From an uncultured Muribaculaceae bacterium (GTDB taxonomy: Bacteria > Bacteroidota > Bacteroidia > Bacteroidales > Muribaculaceae): a stretch of 58,769 nt of DNA. The stretch spans positions 1-58,769 of the forward strand of contig CAJUFH010000014.1 in the NCBI GenBank assembly GCA_910585755.1, written 5' to 3'. The notes under the pieces are model-generated. The model was not told the DNA's origin, did no database searches, and saw only the letters and a program-made list of their open reading frames with translations. Positions within the stretch are counted from its first letter, which is position 1; each line of letters starts with the position of its first letter. Shown here piece after piece: positions 1-8,878 of the stretch. Position numbers and translations under genes: made by a program.

Positions 1-8
1 CCAAACAT

Positions 9-33
9 GACGCGGCACGCCGCGTCCCTACAC
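9..33. repeat. REP-like interspersed palindrome, copy 1
   Basis: A 25-bp element with a 7+7 bp palindromic core (ACGCGGC / GCCGCGT around a 2-nt centre) flanked on one side by GTGTAGGG read on the minus strand. The same element, inverted and matching over 24 bases, occurs at 45369-45392. It is non-coding and lies just past the stop of the His-rich gene. An interspersed extragenic palindrome is the simplest explanation. Confidence 0.6.
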
Positions 34-78
34 TCATCAGGTTATGAACCCCCGCTAATTATTGATGTGGATCGGATA

Positions 79-423
79 TTATCCCGCGAAAGGGGGAGCG
101 CGCAAGCCATAGAGGGCGCAGCAGCAGGACATCGGCTGACAGACCTCTGCCTCGTTAATCTCAACGAAGCAGTCGGGTGCCGGAGCTATTGCCGGAGCGG
201 CCGAGGGCTCGGCGGAAGCGGCGACAGCGTTGAACGCCGCTACCAGCTCGAACGACTGCCCGGTATGGCCGTGATGGTCATATGGTTGGAACGGGTGCGA
301 ATGGGTTACGACGCGCCCGGAAATGCCGTGGTGGGTATGCAGAAATACCGTGTTTGAGAACGCGAAATTCACAAACACGGCAATCAGTATGCTGCTTAGT
401 ATCCTTGCGGCTCTTTCTTTCAC
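79..423 (-). CDS. His-rich small exported protein, possibly metal-related
   Basis: A 114-residue protein I cannot assign to a named family. Residues 1-23 form a hydrophobic N-terminal segment that could be a signal peptide or anchor. A His-rich stretch follows (HTHHG, THSHP, YDHHGH, about residues 29-53), then an Ala/Pro-rich linker and a CxxxxCCC cluster near residue 95. Histidine and cysteine clusters suggest metal binding or sensing, but this is inference. Similar short His-rich proteins occur in Bacteroidetes next to outer-membrane receptors; any partner gene would lie outside the window. The start is GTG, and a -7-like box (TATCTTCG, minus strand, 428-435) sits only a few bases upstream, so a leaderless start is possible. 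It follows the upstream hydrolase gene by 21 bp. Confidence 0.55.
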   Translation of the reverse strand: MKERAARILSSILIAVFVNFAFSNTVFLHTHHGISGRVVTHSHPFQPYDHHGHTGQSFELVAAFNAVAASAEPSAAPAIAPAPDCFVEINEAEVCQPMSCCCALYGLRAPPFAG

Positions 424-444
424 GCCGCGAAGATACGAAATATC

Positions 445-1971
445 TCAAAAGCCGACAAGCCCGAGATATTCCGTTATGGTAACAAACCGCGCCTTATCCG
501 CTATGAGGCGCGATATTATCTTGTCAAATTCATTCCATCTCGCTTCATCCCACGAACTCGGATGGCCTTGCAGATAAAAGGACTTCAAACCGCGCCACTT
601 ACCGAGATAGGAAAGCAGGAACTCCCTGTATGCCGGATTATGGACAGGATATTCCATCTCCAGATTTGACGGCAGCGTAATCCCTTTGAAGCATGTAGGG
701 TTTTCGGGATGCCCAAACACAAGCCGCAACCCCTCCAACGAGGCCAACGCGCTGTCGGTATATTCGTTACAATCAGTCCAATGCCTACCCCATGCCCGCA
801 GTTTCAGGCCGACCCGCGCCGTAGCGAGCGAATCAGTCAAATGCAGCGCCCGGTACTGCGAAGCAAAATCTCCCTCAAACTCGCCGGGGCCCTCTAAACT
901 AACGCGGTTGTTGTAACCATGGTTCCAAAACTCGACATCACCTCTCCCCGCGACCTCCCTCAACCAGGCAAAATAACCGGGATTATCCTCTGACAATGAG
1001 TATCCGATAATTCCGAAATTCGCTTTTATCTTTTTTGTGCTTATATATTCCAGGACCCGGCCCCAGTTAGGATGAACCGTATCAAATCCGTCCGGGCAGC
1101 ATACATCATCCAGTTTCAACAACACTGTCGGAGCCGTAATCCTGTTCTCGCCAGACTCCTCCGGCAAATAAACGATTTCCGCCGCTCCATGACGCAGCAC
1201 CATAGCGCCGTCAGGACTTCCGAACGCGGCACTGCCGGCCGTGTCCCCCTTGTCTATTCTGCGGGCCGCGACCGCGACATCCATCAGATATTCCACATCA
1301 AGCGCGCGTTTCAGATAAGGATAATGCCCAACGTAAATCTTATCCACATTGTATTCCGACATCAGCTCTATCATACGTCCGCAACTTTCGGAAAGAGTCG
1401 CGAACGAGCAGTGGCTGGGAATCTGCATCCATAGCGCACCCGAACCGAAAGCGTCCCCGGTAAAGGCGATACCGGCATCATAATCCACGAGGCTTATTGA
1501 CCCGGGGGTATGTCCCGGAGTGTGCGCGACCCGCAGACTTCGCCCTCCCAGATCAAAAACATGCCCCTCGTCGACAGCGACTATATGGCCCGGATATTCC
1601 CGTAACGACTGAACGTCGAGAATCGTATCAGCGCCATGCATGTATATTTCCGGGAAATAGCGGATATTTCCGGCATGGTCAAAATGGCCGTGAGTGAGCA
1701 CGACAGCCAATGGCTTGTCCGTCAGACGCGAGACAATGCCATCAAGGCCGGGGCAGTCGGTACCTGTATCTATCAACAGGGCCGTCGAATCCCCCTCGAC
1801 AAGGTACATCGTAGTTTTATCGGCAGTCTCAAGAACCATTACGCCTGGTTCCAATGGTGTCGCAGTCAAAACACTGTCGCTGTACACCGGGAGAGCGCCC
1901 CCAATGGCGGGAGAGGCCGACACCAGGAGGGAAACCGCGGCTGCGAAAATATTCAGATTTCTCAATATCAT
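445..1971 (-). CDS. Secreted metallo-beta-lactamase-fold hydrolase fused to a polysaccharide-deacetylase-like domain
   Basis: A 508-residue protein with a signal peptide (about 1-25). The first half is a metallo-beta-lactamase fold: THGHFDH at 93-99, His154 in HTPGHTPGS, Asp173 in TGDA and His216 in VGHYPY supply the usual two-metal ligand set. The second half, from about residue 280, resembles the NodB/polysaccharide deacetylase fold: LLKLDDV with paired aspartates at 288-289, FWNHGYNN with His351, and a terminal strand ending in FVTITEYL. The substrate cannot be read from sequence. The gene lies 58 bp downstream of the GH3-CE7 fusion on the same strand, so a role in processing sugars or removing substituents in the same locus is plausible but inferred. 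Fusion of these two folds in one chain is unusual. Confidence 0.75.
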   Translation of the reverse strand: MILRNLNIFAAAVSLLVSASPAIGGALPVYSDSVLTATPLEPGVMVLETADKTTMYLVEGDSTALLIDTGTDCPGLDGIVSRLTDKPLAVVLTHGHFDHAGNIRYFPEIYMHGADTILDVQSLREYPGHIVAVDEGHVFDLGGRSLRVAHTPGHTPGSISLVDYDAGIAFTGDAFGSGALWMQIPSHCSFATLSESCGRMIELMSEYNVDKIYVGHYPYLKRALDVEYLMDVAVAARRIDKGDTAGSAAFGSPDGAMVLRHGAAEIVYLPEESGENRITAPTVLLKLDDVCCPDGFDTVHPNWGRVLEYISTKKIKANFGIIGYSLSEDNPGYFAWLREVAGRGDVEFWNHGYNNRVSLEGPGEFEGDFASQYRALHLTDSLATARVGLKLRAWGRHWTDCNEYTDSALASLEGLRLVFGHPENPTCFKGITLPSNLEMEYPVHNPAYREFLLSYLGKWRGLKSFYLQGHPSSWDEARWNEFDKIISRLIADKARFVTITEYLGLVGF

Positions 1972-2029
1972 TTCCTTGTGATTACAAATCTGCCATGCGT
2001 CATGCTCAGCGTCAGATTATTGCCAAAAG

Positions 2030-5000
2030 CTATTTGCCGGGGAAAAGGGAGTAGAAGAAGTCGTAGTAAGCCCCGTACCAGGAGGGGGCCACCCAGTGGC
2101 CGTTCGTGGGGTTGATTACGTAGCGCTTGTTATCGGTGTTGAAGAGGTTGTAGGACGCGAAGTTGGTGTGAGGCGGGCATGTCGGATCCTGGAGGCTGAA
2201 CGAGGCGAACACCGGGCAGGTAACCCAGGGTGCGAGGTTCTTCGTGTCGAAATACGAAAGGAACTCATACATCTCCTTGTCGGTAAGCGATTTTTCCTTC
2301 TGGCAACGCTTGGCGACAACGCCCGGCCAGTATTCAATCCGGAACTGGTCGGGAAAGTCGCCGAGGAAGGTCACCGCCGGGGCTATCCCCTTCACGCGTC
2401 CCCCGCCGAGCGCGGCGGAAGCCACAGTGAAGGCACCCCCCTGGCTCTGGCCTGTCGCATAGACGCGGGCAGTGTCGACATTCTCGCGCGAGGTTATGAA
2501 ATCAACGGCGCGGACTACATCCATAAACGCCCCGCGGTAATAATAATGGTCCTTGTCGCCGAAATTGTAGGCGAACCAGTCGCGGTAGGGATTCTTGTTA
2601 TCCCCGCGGTTGTTAAGCATCTGCCCGCGGCTGGAGAGATGGAACTCGGCCCATTCGGGATTCATGTCTCCTGAGCCCCAATACGGGCCCTGGCCACCGT
2701 CGTAACCCTCGAAACAGAGAAGGGCCGGATGCTTCCCCTTCCCTTTCGGCTCGGAATAGTAGCCGCGGATGGTCACCGGCTCCCCGCCGACGCTGTCGGG
2801 AACCGACTTCATTTCGACGAGATAGACATCGCGGTCCTTCCCGGATTTCTCCTTGTCGAGAGTCAGGCGGTACTCCGGAGCGGTAGCGGCGAGCTGGTCG
2901 AGCGCGCCGCGCCAGAAAGATTCGAAGTCGGGCTGACGGTCGGCGGGAGAAACAATCGAGGTCGGGTCATAACCTATATTGAATCGCTTTACAAGGTAGT
3001 CGCCCACTCGTACCTCGGCCCGGTAGAAACCGGGCTCGAGGGTGAGGGCATCAAACATAACACTAACGGAGTCTCCGGGGCTGACGGCCGCGGTCTTCGA
3101 CCATTCGCCGACATAGGCCCAGTCATCCTTCATGAGCTTCAGACTGACCGAGGCTTCCCCGCTTTCGGGGGTATCGTTGCGTAGAACGACACCGACGGCG
3201 GGTTTCTCCCCCGGTTCCCAGCAACGGTACCACTCGGTCGGAACCTGCCCGACAATCTTGTCCTCGACAAGGCTGAAAGTTGCCGGTTTGCCGGAGACGC
3301 AGTCGGAGGCGGTCCATACCTGGAACTCTCCCGGCTCCAGGAGCCGCTCTCCGTCGAGACCGCTGAAGGATAGCTGTGAGGGATAGAGGGAGAAGGTAAC
3401 CGTGCGGCTCTCGCCGGGTTTGAGCGTTACTTTCCGGAAATCCTTAAGTTCCTTAACCGGGCGGGCGAGCGACGCCACCATGTCGCGCACATAGAGCTGC
3501 ACGACCTCGGCTCCCTCCCGGTCGCCGGTATTGGTTACAGTACACTCAATCGTCAGGGGCTTGGAACTTGACGCGGAAATCGCGTTGGAAGAGAGCCGCG
3601 GCTCGCTGATTTTGAATGTCGTATAGCTGAGTCCGTAGCCGAAGGGGAAGAGAGGGTCTTTCCCTGCGTCGAGGAAATAGGAGGTGCATCCTGTCGAGGT
3701 CTGCGGAGCTTCGACAGGAATCGCGTCGAGATCGACAGTCCACTCGGGGGGACGCCCCGTGTTCTTATGCGCGTAGTACATCGGGTACTGCCCCGTCATC
3801 CGCGCCATCGTCGCGGGGAGCTTGCCGGAGGGATTGGCCTTGCCTGTCAGAATGTTGGCGAGCGCCGGGCCGGCCATCGTCCCGCCGTGGAAGGAATAGA
3901 GGACAGCGTCGGCCATATCGACCTCGCGGCCAACGGTCAGGGGTCGCCCGGCCATGAAAACAATCGTCAAGGGTTTCCCGGTAGCTTTGAGAGCCTCGAT
4001 AAGCGCCGTCTGCGCGCCCTTGAGGTCAAGGTCGGCCATACTGTGGGCCTCCCCCGACATCACGGCCTCCTCGCCTACAAAGCAGACTACCGCGTCAGCC
4101 TTTCTGGCGGCTTCGACAGCAGCGGCAATCCCGTCGGTCGAACGGTCGCGGGTATATTTCAGACCCGGGGCGTAGAGGATGTTCTTGTCCCCGTAGGCCG
4201 AACGGAGGGCCGCAAGGGGTGTGACTGAACGGGACTTGTCAATGTCGGGAGCCCAGGTACCGCACTGGTCGTGGGGCGCGTCGGCCATCGGGCCGACAAC
4301 GGCGAGCTTCCTGACCGACTTTCCCAGGGGGAGCATACCGTTGTTTTTCAACAGAATGGTTCCCTCCTCAGCGGCACGGCGCGCCGCGTCGAGGTGGGCC
4401 GGGAGATATGCCTTGGAGGGTTGCGACTCATCAACGTAGGGGTTCTCGAAAAGCCCCAGGCGCATCTTCAGCCGGAGCACGTTCCGCACCAGCCCGTCGA
4501 TAACCTTCTCGTCGACCTTTCCCTCCTTTACCAGCGCTTCGAGCGAATGGAGGTAGGAATGGCCTTCCATGTCTATGTCTACCCCGGCGTTGGCGGCAAG
4601 CAGGGCCGCGCCGCGCTTGTCGGCGGCAACTCCGTGGTTAACCATTTCTGAAATAGCGTTCCAGTCGCTGACGAGCACGCCGTCGAAGCCCCAGCGGTCG
4701 CGGAGCACGTCGCGCATCAGCCACCGGTTGCCCGACGAGGGCACGCCGTTTATGTCGTTGAACGAGGTCATGAACGTCGCCGCCCCGGCCTTCGCGGCTG
4801 CCTCGAAGGGAGGGAGCACCACGTCGTTGAGAAGCGGCAGGGGGAGCCAGGTCGTGTTATAGTCCTTGCCCGACTCCGCGTAACCGTAACCGGCGAAATG
4901 CTTGGCGCACGCGGCCATCGACGTAGGGTCGGCGAGATTGTCGGTCTGGTAGCCGCATACCATCGCGACCCCCATGCGAGCGTTAAGCAGGGGGTCCTCC

Positions 5001-5509
5001 CCGGCTGACTCGGCGATACGGCCCCAGCGGGCGTCGCGGGAGACATCAAGCATCGGGGAGAAGGTCCAGCGTATGCCGCAGGCCGAAGCCTCTACCGCGG
5101 CTATGCGCGCGCCCTCCTCAACCAGTTCGGGATTCCAGGTCGCGGCCTGTCCGAGGGGAATGGGGAATACGGTGTTGAACCCGTGGATCACGTCGCGGCC
5201 GAACACCAGGGGGATGCCGAGCCGCGACTCCTCGACGGCCTTGCGCTGCAACGCGTTGACAACTTTCGGATTGACCTCGTTTATAATCGAACCGACCCGC
5301 CCGTTAGCCACTGCGGCCGACAAGGTGTCGAACGCCGCGGTGTTATACTGGTTCAACTGCCCGATTTTCTCTGCAAGGGTCATCCGGGCCAGCAGAGAAT
5401 CAATCTTCGCCTCGCGGGAGGCGTCGTAACCTATCGCGGCAGCGCCGCCCCCGAAGGAAACAAGCGCCGCCGCGATTACGGTTACAAACTTTCTTACAAT
5501 CTTTTTCAT
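2030..5509 (-). CDS. GH3 beta-glucosidase fused to CE7 acetyl (xylan) esterase
   Basis: An 1159-residue exported enzyme with two catalytic units. Residues about 27-640 are a glycoside hydrolase family 3 enzyme: MTLAEKIGQL, KHFAGYG (203-204) and GFDGVLVSDW, where Asp282 is the expected nucleophile. A GH3 fibronectin-III-like domain follows (about 650-735). After a beta-sandwich linker (about 765-845), residues about 860-1159 are a carbohydrate esterase family 7 alpha/beta hydrolase. Its triad is visible as Ser1022 in GQSQGG, Asp1108 in SLQDPTCPP and His1138 in NGHW. It probably removes beta-linked glucose (or xylose) and acetyl groups from the same oligosaccharide in the periplasm. Typical free GH3 enzymes have about 750 residues and CE7 enzymes about 320-430. 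It lies downstream of the LRR protein in the minus-strand PUL run. Confidence 0.9.
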   Translation of the reverse strand: MKKIVRKFVTVIAAALVSFGGGAAAIGYDASREAKIDSLLARMTLAEKIGQLNQYNTAAFDTLSAAVANGRVGSIINEVNPKVVNALQRKAVEESRLGIPLVFGRDVIHGFNTVFPIPLGQAATWNPELVEEGARIAAVEASACGIRWTFSPMLDVSRDARWGRIAESAGEDPLLNARMGVAMVCGYQTDNLADPTSMAACAKHFAGYGYAESGKDYNTTWLPLPLLNDVVLPPFEAAAKAGAATFMTSFNDINGVPSSGNRWLMRDVLRDRWGFDGVLVSDWNAISEMVNHGVAADKRGAALLAANAGVDIDMEGHSYLHSLEALVKEGKVDEKVIDGLVRNVLRLKMRLGLFENPYVDESQPSKAYLPAHLDAARRAAEEGTILLKNNGMLPLGKSVRKLAVVGPMADAPHDQCGTWAPDIDKSRSVTPLAALRSAYGDKNILYAPGLKYTRDRSTDGIAAAVEAARKADAVVCFVGEEAVMSGEAHSMADLDLKGAQTALIEALKATGKPLTIVFMAGRPLTVGREVDMADAVLYSFHGGTMAGPALANILTGKANPSGKLPATMARMTGQYPMYYAHKNTGRPPEWTVDLDAIPVEAPQTSTGCTSYFLDAGKDPLFPFGYGLSYTTFKISEPRLSSNAISASSSKPLTIECTVTNTGDREGAEVVQLYVRDMVASLARPVKELKDFRKVTLKPGESRTVTFSLYPSQLSFSGLDGERLLEPGEFQVWTASDCVSGKPATFSLVEDKIVGQVPTEWYRCWEPGEKPAVGVVLRNDTPESGEASVSLKLMKDDWAYVGEWSKTAAVSPGDSVSVMFDALTLEPGFYRAEVRVGDYLVKRFNIGYDPTSIVSPADRQPDFESFWRGALDQLAATAPEYRLTLDKEKSGKDRDVYLVEMKSVPDSVGGEPVTIRGYYSEPKGKGKHPALLCFEGYDGGQGPYWGSGDMNPEWAEFHLSSRGQMLNNRGDNKNPYRDWFAYNFGDKDHYYYRGAFMDVVRAVDFITSRENVDTARVYATGQSQGGAFTVASAALGGGRVKGIAPAVTFLGDFPDQFRIEYWPGVVAKRCQKEKSLTDKEMYEFLSYFDTKNLAPWVTCPVFASFSLQDPTCPPHTNFASYNLFNTDNKRYVINPTNGHWVAPSWYGAYYDFFYSLFPGK

Positions 5510-5650
5510 TTATCTCTATTTTTAGTGAAAGGTGAAGGGTGGAAGGTGAAGAGAATACTTATTTCATGAATGACTATTATCTTCACTCAGGCATAGCCTG
5601 ATTTTCACTTTTCACCATTTTCACCTCAATTTTCGCTTGCGAAAACTGAA
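5510..5650 (-). repeat. Intercistronic repeat with CAGGC hairpin, copy 1
   Basis: This 141-bp gap between the LRR gene and the GH3-CE7 gene contains a short hairpin (TCAGGC-ATA-GCCTGA, about 5588-5602) flanked by runs of TTCACT/TTTCAC. A close copy of the hairpin and its flanks lies at about 11070-11110 in the same operon. The gap also contains purine-rich GGTGAAGGG/GGAAGGTGAAG tracts. I see no clear promoter box here. Confidence 0.5.
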
Positions 5651-7330
5651 TTATTTTACAATCTTGACGGCTTTCTTGCCGGCGCGGAGCACGTAGACTC
5701 CGGCGGGAACGCTGCCGAGGTCGAGGGTATTGGTGTCGGTGGAGAGAACCAGGCGTCCGGCCAGGTCGTAGAGGGTAGCGCCGGGAATGGTCAGGTTCAC
5801 AATATCACCGTTGCGGGTAACGACCGCGTCGGGAACTTCTACCTTGTCAATGCCTGTGATTACGTCGGCCATAGCGACAATGACGCGGAGAGGCTTCATG
5901 TCGGGGGTCACGGTAACAGGAACCTCGATTGTCTTTTTCAGGCTCTGCGAAACGTTGCCCACGCGGTAAAGCACATTGGGGTCAGTCTCGTCGGAAGTGT
6001 CTCCGGCATCCTCACCCTCGGCGTAAACCTCGGGAGCGACATAGCTGATTTCCTGTACGTGGAGCCACTCGTGGGCCGCATCGCCGAAGCTGACAACGAA
6101 CTTGCCTTCGCCTTCAAGCACTTCGCCGAAGCTGTCGTGCTCTACGTCGTTAACGACGAACTTAACGCTCACGTTAGCCGCGTCATGCCCTACGGGCATC
6201 TCAACCACCGGCTCCGCAACCGCCGTTTTCAGCACCTCAAGGTGCATCTTATTATATGGGGCAACCTTCTGATAGCTCTCCAACGCGGACGCAAGCACTT
6301 TCATAGTGGTGTTAACGCAGTGTTCGGGCTTTCCGAAGCACTCATCCCATCCACCACCGGTAACATAACTAACCTTGGGAGCCGAGGGCGCGCGACATAT
6401 AAACGTGCGGGTGACAGCCGTGCTTACGAAGAAAAAGCCCTGCGGGATTTCCTTCCAAAGGTTAAATCTGTCGTCAATCGTAAATGGCTGAACCGCGCCA
6501 ATCTTAAGACAGCTCTGGAAAACCATCGCTCCGACGCTTGTAATATGGTCGGGAATTTTGCTGAATGACACATTTGATCCGGCAAAGACCTGTTTCGGGA
6601 GAGCGGTTATGGATGTCGGTATTTCCGAAAAGGTCACCGCCGTACGCTGGAACGCATTCTCGCCAAAGGAATTATTCGCATTAGTGAGACGTGCGGGAAG
6701 TTTTGTGAAGCTTACCTTTTTCGCATCGCAGAAAGCGTGTCCACCGATTTTTGAAATAGAAGCAGGCATTTCCCCTCCGAGCTCAAGCAGAGCGCAATCT
6801 CTAAACGCACCGGACTCAATGGTTGTAACCCCGTCAGGAATTTCTGTAAATCCAATGTAGGTTAGATTCTTACAGCCCTGGAAACATTTCGACGGGTAAG
6901 TCTTTACATTTGCTGTCAGATTCACCTTTTTAAGGTTAGTGCAATCCAGGAATGGCGCGCCACCCAAACTGTTCAGAGTCTCAGGAAGTACTACTTCTTC
7001 AAGACCGGTCATACCTCCGACGAAGGAGGATCCACCATCCCATTGTCCTCCGGGTAGTTTATTGGCGGTAGCAAGCACAGCCTCGGATATGTCGAACTTT
7101 TTCAAGCCGGCTTTAAGCGTCGCATCCTCACGGAAATTTTTAAAATCGGCTGAGGTTAATGCCGCTTCGCCAATTATTTTAATTTCTGTAATTGCCGCTT
7201 TTTCAATGCCGCAGGACTCGATTTCCGACAACAGGCCTCCGGCGGTTACGTGGGTGATGGTGACGCTTTCGGCGTTGGCAGCCGAAGCTGCCAACACGAA
7301 AGCTGTCGCCAATATCGCTAATTTTTTCAT
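5651..7330 (-). CDS. Exported BspA-type leucine-rich-repeat protein with sorting-like C-terminus
   Basis: A 559-residue protein with a clean signal peptide (MKKLAILATAFVLAASAANA). Residues about 75-300 contain BspA/LRR_5-type repeats, seen as recurring units such as LEEVVLPETLNSLGG, LKKVNLTANVKTYPSKCFQGCKNLTY and GVTTIESGAFRDCALLELG. After a spacer of beta-rich sequence the protein ends with a type IX-like sorting domain (ATLYDLAGRLVLSTDTNTLDLGSVPAGVYVLRAG). LRR_5 proteins are surface proteins used for binding; the ligand here is unknown. It sits between the beta-helix protein and the GH3-CE7 enzyme in the minus-strand run, so a surface binding role for the PUL substrate is a reasonable but unproven guess. 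Confidence 0.8.
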   Translation of the reverse strand: MKKLAILATAFVLAASAANAESVTITHVTAGGLLSEIESCGIEKAAITEIKIIGEAALTSADFKNFREDATLKAGLKKFDISEAVLATANKLPGGQWDGGSSFVGGMTGLEEVVLPETLNSLGGAPFLDCTNLKKVNLTANVKTYPSKCFQGCKNLTYIGFTEIPDGVTTIESGAFRDCALLELGGEMPASISKIGGHAFCDAKKVSFTKLPARLTNANNSFGENAFQRTAVTFSEIPTSITALPKQVFAGSNVSFSKIPDHITSVGAMVFQSCLKIGAVQPFTIDDRFNLWKEIPQGFFFVSTAVTRTFICRAPSAPKVSYVTGGGWDECFGKPEHCVNTTMKVLASALESYQKVAPYNKMHLEVLKTAVAEPVVEMPVGHDAANVSVKFVVNDVEHDSFGEVLEGEGKFVVSFGDAAHEWLHVQEISYVAPEVYAEGEDAGDTSDETDPNVLYRVGNVSQSLKKTIEVPVTVTPDMKPLRVIVAMADVITGIDKVEVPDAVVTRNGDIVNLTIPGATLYDLAGRLVLSTDTNTLDLGSVPAGVYVLRAGKKAVKIVK

Positions 7331-7363
7331 GATTATCGATTCGGTATTTTTAGAAAGAGGTTT

Positions 7364-8836
7364 TTAGAGGCGTACCTTGGTTGCCTTGTTGCCCTGGCGA
7401 CGGATAAAGATACCGTTGGAGGGATTGTTGACGCGCATGCCCTGGAGGTTGAAGTATTCAACAGGAGCTTCGCTGTTGTCAACATCAACAACTTCGACCG
7501 CTACATCATCGGGAGTAGCGCCATACTCATACGCGCCTACATCGTTACGGACTTTGTCGGCAGGATAGTAGCCGCGGCAGTCGGTAGCGGGGATAACGTT
7601 GGGTGCGAGCCATTCGCTGGAATTGTCGATACCAGCGTTAACCAGCGGGGAGTTGTCGCGTAGAATCGGGAGGAAGGGGACGAAAGCCTCGTCGCGGGTG
7701 CCGAGAGTGGTGCTTACGCCGAGAGCGGTCATGGTAGCGTCCTTGGAGAGCCCCAGGATGTTATGGGCGGCTGCGGCGTTGGCGTTGAAGTCGGGGTCGT
7801 CCATGTTCTCGTTGACGCTGCGCTCAGCACCGTAGAAGATGTTGTTGTGGGCGGTAATCGCTGCGCGATCGGTGTCGGCGATTGAGCACTCGGAAAGCAC
7901 ACACGCACGGTTGCAGTATGCGAAGTTATTGAACATGTAGACGGGCTGCTGCTGATAGTAGATACGGAGAACGCCGTCGTTATTGTAGAAGGTATTGTTG
8001 GCTATGATTGCCTCGCATTCCGAAGGATCGGAAATATCGATGCATGCCTGGTAGTTGTCCTTGGAAGTGTTCTCAACGAAAGTGCTGTTGGTAACCTGCA
8101 GTTTCTTACATCCGGCGAAGTTGACGCCCTCCTGGCTCGAAGGATCGTAGATGGAGATGCAGTAGCCCTGGCCCCCCTGGTCAAGGGAGTTCTTGTAGAA
8201 GGTGCAGTTGTCGACATACAGCTCGCCGTCAAGGGATTCGGGGCCGCGCTGCATGATTGCGGCGCCGCGGGCACCGCCGCCGATGATATAGTTATGCTCA
8301 AAGTAGCTGTTGGTGACGCGCACGATATGGCCGCGGGATCCGATCGCGGCTCCGCAGGAACCGGCCTCGTTGTCGATGAAACGGCACTGGTCCACCCACA
8401 GCTCCTCGCCCGCGAAGTAAATCGCGCCGCCGAGCACGTATTCAACCTGTCGGCCGTTGACGAAGTTAAGGCCGCGAAGGGTGACTTTCGAGTTAGCGGC
8501 GGCACGGAAGATACGCATTGCCTCGCCACCTTCGAAACCGGGCTTTTCAGCACCTTTGAGGGTAGTGTTGTCCCCCTCGATCGTGCAGAGTTTGTTGTCG
8601 CCGAGGTTGAGCTGCCCGGCCATCATGAAGGTCGCGTCCTTCTCGAGGTGGATAATAGTCTCCTCGTTGTCCTTCACCATCAGAATCGCCATCTCGGGGG
8701 TGGCAAAAGGCTCGGCCTGAGTGCCCTTGTTATCGTCCGATCCGCTGGGGGAAACCCAGTATTCAACCGCGGCGAACGACTGCGAAGCGCCGATGAGGGC
8801 GGCAGCAGCAAGAGAGAGTAACTGTTTTTTATTCAT
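7364..8836 (-). CDS. Exported right-handed parallel beta-helix protein (choice-of-anchor type)
   Basis: I place the start at the ATG at 8836, which begins a good signal peptide (MNKKQLLSLAAAALIGASQSFA); a start 33 bases upstream would add an unneeded extension. The mature protein begins VEYWVSPSGSDDNKGTQAEPFATPEMAI, the usual opening of pectin-lyase-fold proteins of the choice-of-anchor Q type. It continues as parallel beta-helix rungs with recurring N-T-F-Y/F-x-N motifs. The C-terminus (PVEYFNLQGMRVNNPSNGIFIRRQGNKATKVRL) is a tail common on exported Bacteroidales proteins. No lyase or hydrolase residues can be assigned. It may be a carbohydrate-binding or lyase-like surface protein. It is co-directional with the GH16 gene 42 bp upstream. 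Confidence 0.8.
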   Translation of the reverse strand: MNKKQLLSLAAAALIGASQSFAAVEYWVSPSGSDDNKGTQAEPFATPEMAILMVKDNEETIIHLEKDATFMMAGQLNLGDNKLCTIEGDNTTLKGAEKPGFEGGEAMRIFRAAANSKVTLRGLNFVNGRQVEYVLGGAIYFAGEELWVDQCRFIDNEAGSCGAAIGSRGHIVRVTNSYFEHNYIIGGGARGAAIMQRGPESLDGELYVDNCTFYKNSLDQGGQGYCISIYDPSSQEGVNFAGCKKLQVTNSTFVENTSKDNYQACIDISDPSECEAIIANNTFYNNDGVLRIYYQQQPVYMFNNFAYCNRACVLSECSIADTDRAAITAHNNIFYGAERSVNENMDDPDFNANAAAAHNILGLSKDATMTALGVSTTLGTRDEAFVPFLPILRDNSPLVNAGIDNSSEWLAPNVIPATDCRGYYPADKVRNDVGAYEYGATPDDVAVEVVDVDNSEAPVEYFNLQGMRVNNPSNGIFIRRQGNKATKVRL

Positions 8837-8878
8837 GGTTTTATATATTAAGTTGTTTTTTGATTTCATTATAATTCA

